The notes under the pieces are model-generated. The model did not search any database, was not told where the DNA came from, and was given only the letters and a program-made list of their open reading frames with translations. A program made the translations under genes and the position numbers. Shown one piece after another: positions 30,106 to 32,423 of a DNA stretch of 32,423 nucleotides; the first letter of the stretch is position 1, and every line of letters begins with the position of its first letter. This DNA comes from Pseudobdellovibrionaceae bacterium (GTDB lineage Bacteria; Bdellovibrionota; Bdellovibrionia; Bdellovibrionales; UBA1609), in assembly GCA_025354795.1 (NCBI GenBank), contig JANXMF010000223.1, positions 1 to 32,423 on the forward strand, written 5' to 3'.

Positions 30106-30960
30106 TTACACTGGCGCCAACTCGCGCGCAAATGGCAGAGTGCGCAAGCGCTTTTTCGTCAAGCGGTAGATCGAGTGCGCAACGGCCGGCGCCGCCGGCG
30201 GCAACCCTGGTTCGCCCAGTCCGGTCGGTGCCGCCTTGCTCTCGGTGAACGCCACATGGACCTCCGGCATATCTTGCATGCGCAACACTCCGTACTCATG
30301 AAAATTACCTTTCGCCCATATCACACTCCCGCGTTCACACCACCTTGAGCGGTTTCTTAACAACCTTAGCGAGTTGCGCGGCCTCCATCGCGTAGTCGCA
30401 AGTCTTACTGCCACGGCGACCAAAACTTCCACCGGCAAAGGTCGTGTCGACTTTGATTTTTTCTGGCGCGATCTCTAGAATTTTTGCGGCCGTGGCGCGG
30501 TCCCAACCCGGCATTTGGTGACCAGACCAAATCTCGCAAGTTTTACCGTCGAAATTAATAGTACAATTCATGGGCTCCATACACGCGTGCGCAGCCTTTG
30601 CCGGCTGTATCGAAAGTCGACTAGACGCCACCCAGGTGGTATTTCGCAAGCTGGCCAAAGTGAAGGACAACCAGTTGCTTTTTCCGTTCGGCAATTCGGT
30701 GTACGATTGGTATCGCAAAACCATAAGCGTCGGTACGGACCCCCGCCAGCTCTTGTCGCTCTCTGAATGCCAATTGTTTGATGACCATATTCGGCAATTC
30801 AAGACGGGCATTAATCTTGACGATTCTGTGCCTGAAATTGCGCCAGTCTTGGCTGAGGTACTTCGCCAGCGCGGAGTCCAGGACAATGGCTCCCCATGAT
30901 GTTTCTCGCACTTCGGGGCAAGGTGAACGATTGTGGCTACGTCAGGTCTTGTAATATTTG
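30106..30960 (-). pseudogene. Collapsed molybdopterin-binding oxidoreductase gene (IorB/xanthine dehydrogenase family)
   Basis: Pieces of one protein lie in family order in different frames. They are PDVATIVHLAPKCEKHHG (about 30950-30900), ALAKYLSQDWRNFR, LHFGQLAK, then in a new frame AHACMEPMNCTINFDG, TFAGGSFGRRGSK and KKPLKVV. A TGA (30335-30337) stands where the family has Trp, and TRECDM follows it. Within about ten codons the frame changes again to NFHEYGVLRMQDMPEVHV and GLGEPGLPPAAPAVAHSIYR to the natural C-terminus (stop 30106-30108). The order matches isoquinoline 1-oxidoreductase beta-subunit-like proteins. About 285 codons remain of a family of over 700 residues; several hundred residues between TRECDM and NFHEY are deleted. 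Clearly non-functional. Confidence 0.82.
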
Positions 30961-30979
30961 GGCATTACGCAATGTCTGA

Positions 30980-31008
30980 AAGACAAGGCCGCTTTCCCTT
31001 GCTATAGA
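30980..31008 (+). promoter_or_regulatory. Candidate promoter giving a leaderless ECF sigma mRNA
   Basis: AAGACA (30980-30985), a 17-base spacer and TATAGA (31003-31008) lie directly before the sigma-factor ATG at 31016. Transcription would start at or next to the A of the ATG, and no Shine-Dalgarno sequence is visible, so the message may be leaderless. Each hexamer matches the sigma70 consensus at four of six positions. Confidence 0.35.
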
Positions 31009-31015
31009 TCCCGGC

Positions 31016-31576
31016 ATGGAACCAGCTCCACCAGAAAGCTTTACCCGCCTGCTCGAACGCCACCAGCGGGGTGAGGAAAATCTACGCGACCAACTACTAA
31101 ACACAATCTATACAGAGCTCAAGCGTCTCGCCGCCCACTACATGGCCAATGAACGCGCGGGGCACACACTCCAACCCACGGCCGTGGTGCATGAAGCTTG
31201 GATGCGCATTGGTGCGGGCGTGCCGACGGCCAAAAACAAAGCTCATTTCATGGCCCTCGCGGCGGGCGTGATGAAGGAAGTTTTGATTGATCATGCGCGC
31301 AAACATCGCGCCGCCAAACGCGGAGGCGCCAAACCCATGGTCACGTTCGAAGACTCCATGGGTTTTGCTAGCGGAGGGCCCGATGAGTTGCTGGAGTTAT
31401 CGGACTCGCTTGAAAAATTACGCGCGCTCGATGCCCGCCAAGCCCAATTGGTGGAACTAAAAGTTTTTGGCGGAATGGGCTTTGAGGAAGCGGCGGAAGC
31501 CCTCGGCATCTCGCTCGCCACCGCCAAGCGGGATTGGTTGCTGGCCCGCGCCTGGCTTTACCGCGAGTTCACTTAA
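31016..31576 (+). CDS. ECF-type RNA polymerase sigma factor (TIGR02999-like, kinase-associated)
   Basis: This 186-residue alternative sigma factor shows the sigma2 region (RDQLLNTIYTELKRLAAHYM, then LQPTAVVHEAWMRIGAG), a middle segment FMALAAGVMKEVLIDHARKH typical of the TIGR02999 group, and sigma4 with helix-turn-helix FGGMGFEEAAEALGISLATA followed by KRDWLLARAWL. The acidic residues that most ECF factors carry at the start of sigma2.2 (D-x-x-D-L-type) are replaced by Q-P-T-A-V. The kinase gene begins 1 nt after its stop codon, so the pair is one transcript. No anti-sigma factor gene is seen; control by the kinase is likely. Confidence 0.9.
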   Translation: MEPAPPESFTRLLERHQRGEENLRDQLLNTIYTELKRLAAHYMANERAGHTLQPTAVVHEAWMRIGAGVPTAKNKAHFMALAAGVMKEVLIDHARKHRAAKRGGAKPMVTFEDSMGFASGGPDELLELSDSLEKLRALDARQAQLVELKVFGGMGFEEAAEALGISLATAKRDWLLARAWLYREFT

Positions 31577-31577
31577 A

Positions 31578-32423
31578 ATGGACTGGTCGGAACTCGGCGC
31601 CAGCTTTGATCTTCTTGCCGGGAAGAGTCTGCCGGAGCGTGTCCTTGAACTCGAGGCGATCAGACTTCGCGACGCGGAACTGGCCCGCGAACTTTTTTCC
31701 TTACTCAAAGCTCATGACTCCGCCGAGGGCTTTATTGAGAAAAAGATGCAACGGATTTTCTCGTCGCTGGCGCCCGGGCTCACCCAATTGGAGATCGGCG
31801 AACGTCTGCTTCAGTTTGAAATCATGGAGTTTCTGGGCGAAGGCTCACTCGCCAAGGTTTATTTAGCCCGCGATCTTGAACTCGGGCGCTTGGTGGCACT
31901 CAAAGTGACGTTGAGCCAGAGCCAAGAGGCACGAACCTTGGCGCATTTCAGCCTCGATGGCATCGTGCAAGTGTACTCTGAACATTTGGTCGAACGCGAC
32001 GGCCTTAACCTGAGAGTCATCTGCTTACAGTTTATCGCCGGACCCACGCTTGAAAAAGTGGCGGGCCAGCTCGACTCCAAAAGGTCTTTGGTGCAAATAC
32101 TTGAAAGCATCAATCCGCGCAAAGTCGCGCTGGAACCCGCGGCGCTCAAGTGGCGCGAACGCTTGGCAGCTCTCGATCTGCGCGAAGCGGTGATCCTGCT
32201 CGGCATCCGGCTCGCGGAGATTCTGGGTCACGCCCATGACTCCGGCGTTCTCCACCTCGATATTAAACCGGCCAATATTCTTATCGATCCATACGGCCGC
32301 CCGTATCTCAGCGATTTTAATGTCTCGACCTATGCCGTGCGCCTAGCCAGTGGCGATTTGCAAAACATGGGTGGCACTCCACATTATATGTCCCCGGAAC
32401 AGACGCGGTTTTTCCAAACCGGC
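31578..32423 (+). CDS. Ser/Thr protein kinase with atypical catalytic motifs (partial, C-terminus outside window)
   Basis: I translated 282 codons from ATG 31578; the frame runs off the window end. After an N-terminal segment of about 75 residues (DAELARELFSLLKAHDSAEG, common before kinase domains in sigma-linked STKs) comes the kinase domain: GEGSLAKVYLA (88-98), K109 in VALKV, E117 in EARTLA, HLDIKPANIL (226-235), D246-F-N and HYMSPEQ. The HRD arginine is Leu (HLD) and DFG is DFN, while the catalytic Asp, Lys and Asn are kept, so activity remains possible. An insertion of about 40 residues (about 160-200) precedes the catalytic loop. It is adjacent to the ECF factor and probably phosphorylates it or a partner. 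Confidence 0.88.
   Translation, partial: MDWSELGASFDLLAGKSLPERVLELEAIRLRDAELARELFSLLKAHDSAEGFIEKKMQRIFSSLAPGLTQLEIGERLLQFEIMEFLGEGSLAKVYLARDLELGRLVALKVTLSQSQEARTLAHFSLDGIVQVYSEHLVERDGLNLRVICLQFIAGPTLEKVAGQLDSKRSLVQILESINPRKVALEPAALKWRERLAALDLREAVILLGIRLAEILGHAHDSGVLHLDIKPANILIDPYGRPYLSDFNVSTYAVRLASGDLQNMGGTPHYMSPEQTRFFQTG

Overview
The window looks like a chromosomal segment of a Gram-negative, GC-moderate bacterium. It has exported proteins with Sec signal peptides, beta-barrel-like outer-membrane proteins, a heptose-type sugar kinase, eukaryotic-like Ser/Thr kinases and an STK-linked ECF sigma factor. Genes are tightly packed, several convergent genes overlap at their 3' ends, and GTG/TTG starts with good Shine-Dalgarno (SD) sequences are common. 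This gene mix is typical of Bdellovibrionota/Myxococcota-like lineages, but I cannot fix the taxon from the sequence alone.

Region 1 (1-11894) is a surface-polysaccharide locus in alternating blocks. It holds a DegT sugar aminotransferase (cut by the window start), a sugar N-formyltransferase, a UDP-ManNAc-type dehydrogenase and two GT-B glycosyltransferases. It also holds a GDP-fucose-synthase-like reductase paired with an HddA-like heptose kinase, a large polytopic membrane protein, a GDP-mannose 3,5-epimerase-like SDR, a second SDR and a DUF268 methyltransferase-like protein. Together these would make nucleotide-activated amino-, uronic- and 6-deoxy/heptose-type sugars and assemble them.

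Region 2 (11893-13430) has an Hsp20 chaperone gene followed by a gene for a repetitive Tyr/Gly/Pro/His-rich protein with its own terminator. A divergent gene encodes a small secreted protein with an inhibitor-cystine-knot-like cysteine pattern.

Region 3 (13435-20285, minus strand) is a nine-gene operon encoding a nearly complete, self-contained type II fatty-acid synthase. Transcription order is FabD, enoyl reductase (FabI/FabL type), FabH, FabA, FabZ-like dehydratase, FabF-like ketosynthase, an atypical acyl carrier protein, a PlsC-like acyltransferase and a phosphopantetheinyl transferase. No ketoreductase (FabG) is present. The bundled carrier, acyltransferase and PPTase suggest a dedicated accessory lipid pathway and are the most interesting system here.

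Region 4 (20510-25838) holds assorted membrane and exported proteins: a GT-C-like polytopic protein, a beta-barrel-like protein, a SnoaL-like protein, a YciB/VC0807-like protein and an HTTM protein with a small partner.

Region 5 (25823-32423) is a signalling region interrupted by gene decay. A degraded SH3/outer-membrane-barrel gene is followed by a 12-bp perfect inverted repeat and then an 884-residue Ser/Thr kinase with a periplasmic array of five FN3-like repeats. Next come a nonsense-interrupted exported-protein gene, a DOMON-like gene and a collapsed isoquinoline-1-oxidoreductase-type molybdoenzyme gene. The window ends in an ECF sigma factor directly followed by an unusual Ser/Thr kinase (cut by the window end). 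No rRNA, tRNA, CRISPR array or insertion sequence was recognised.
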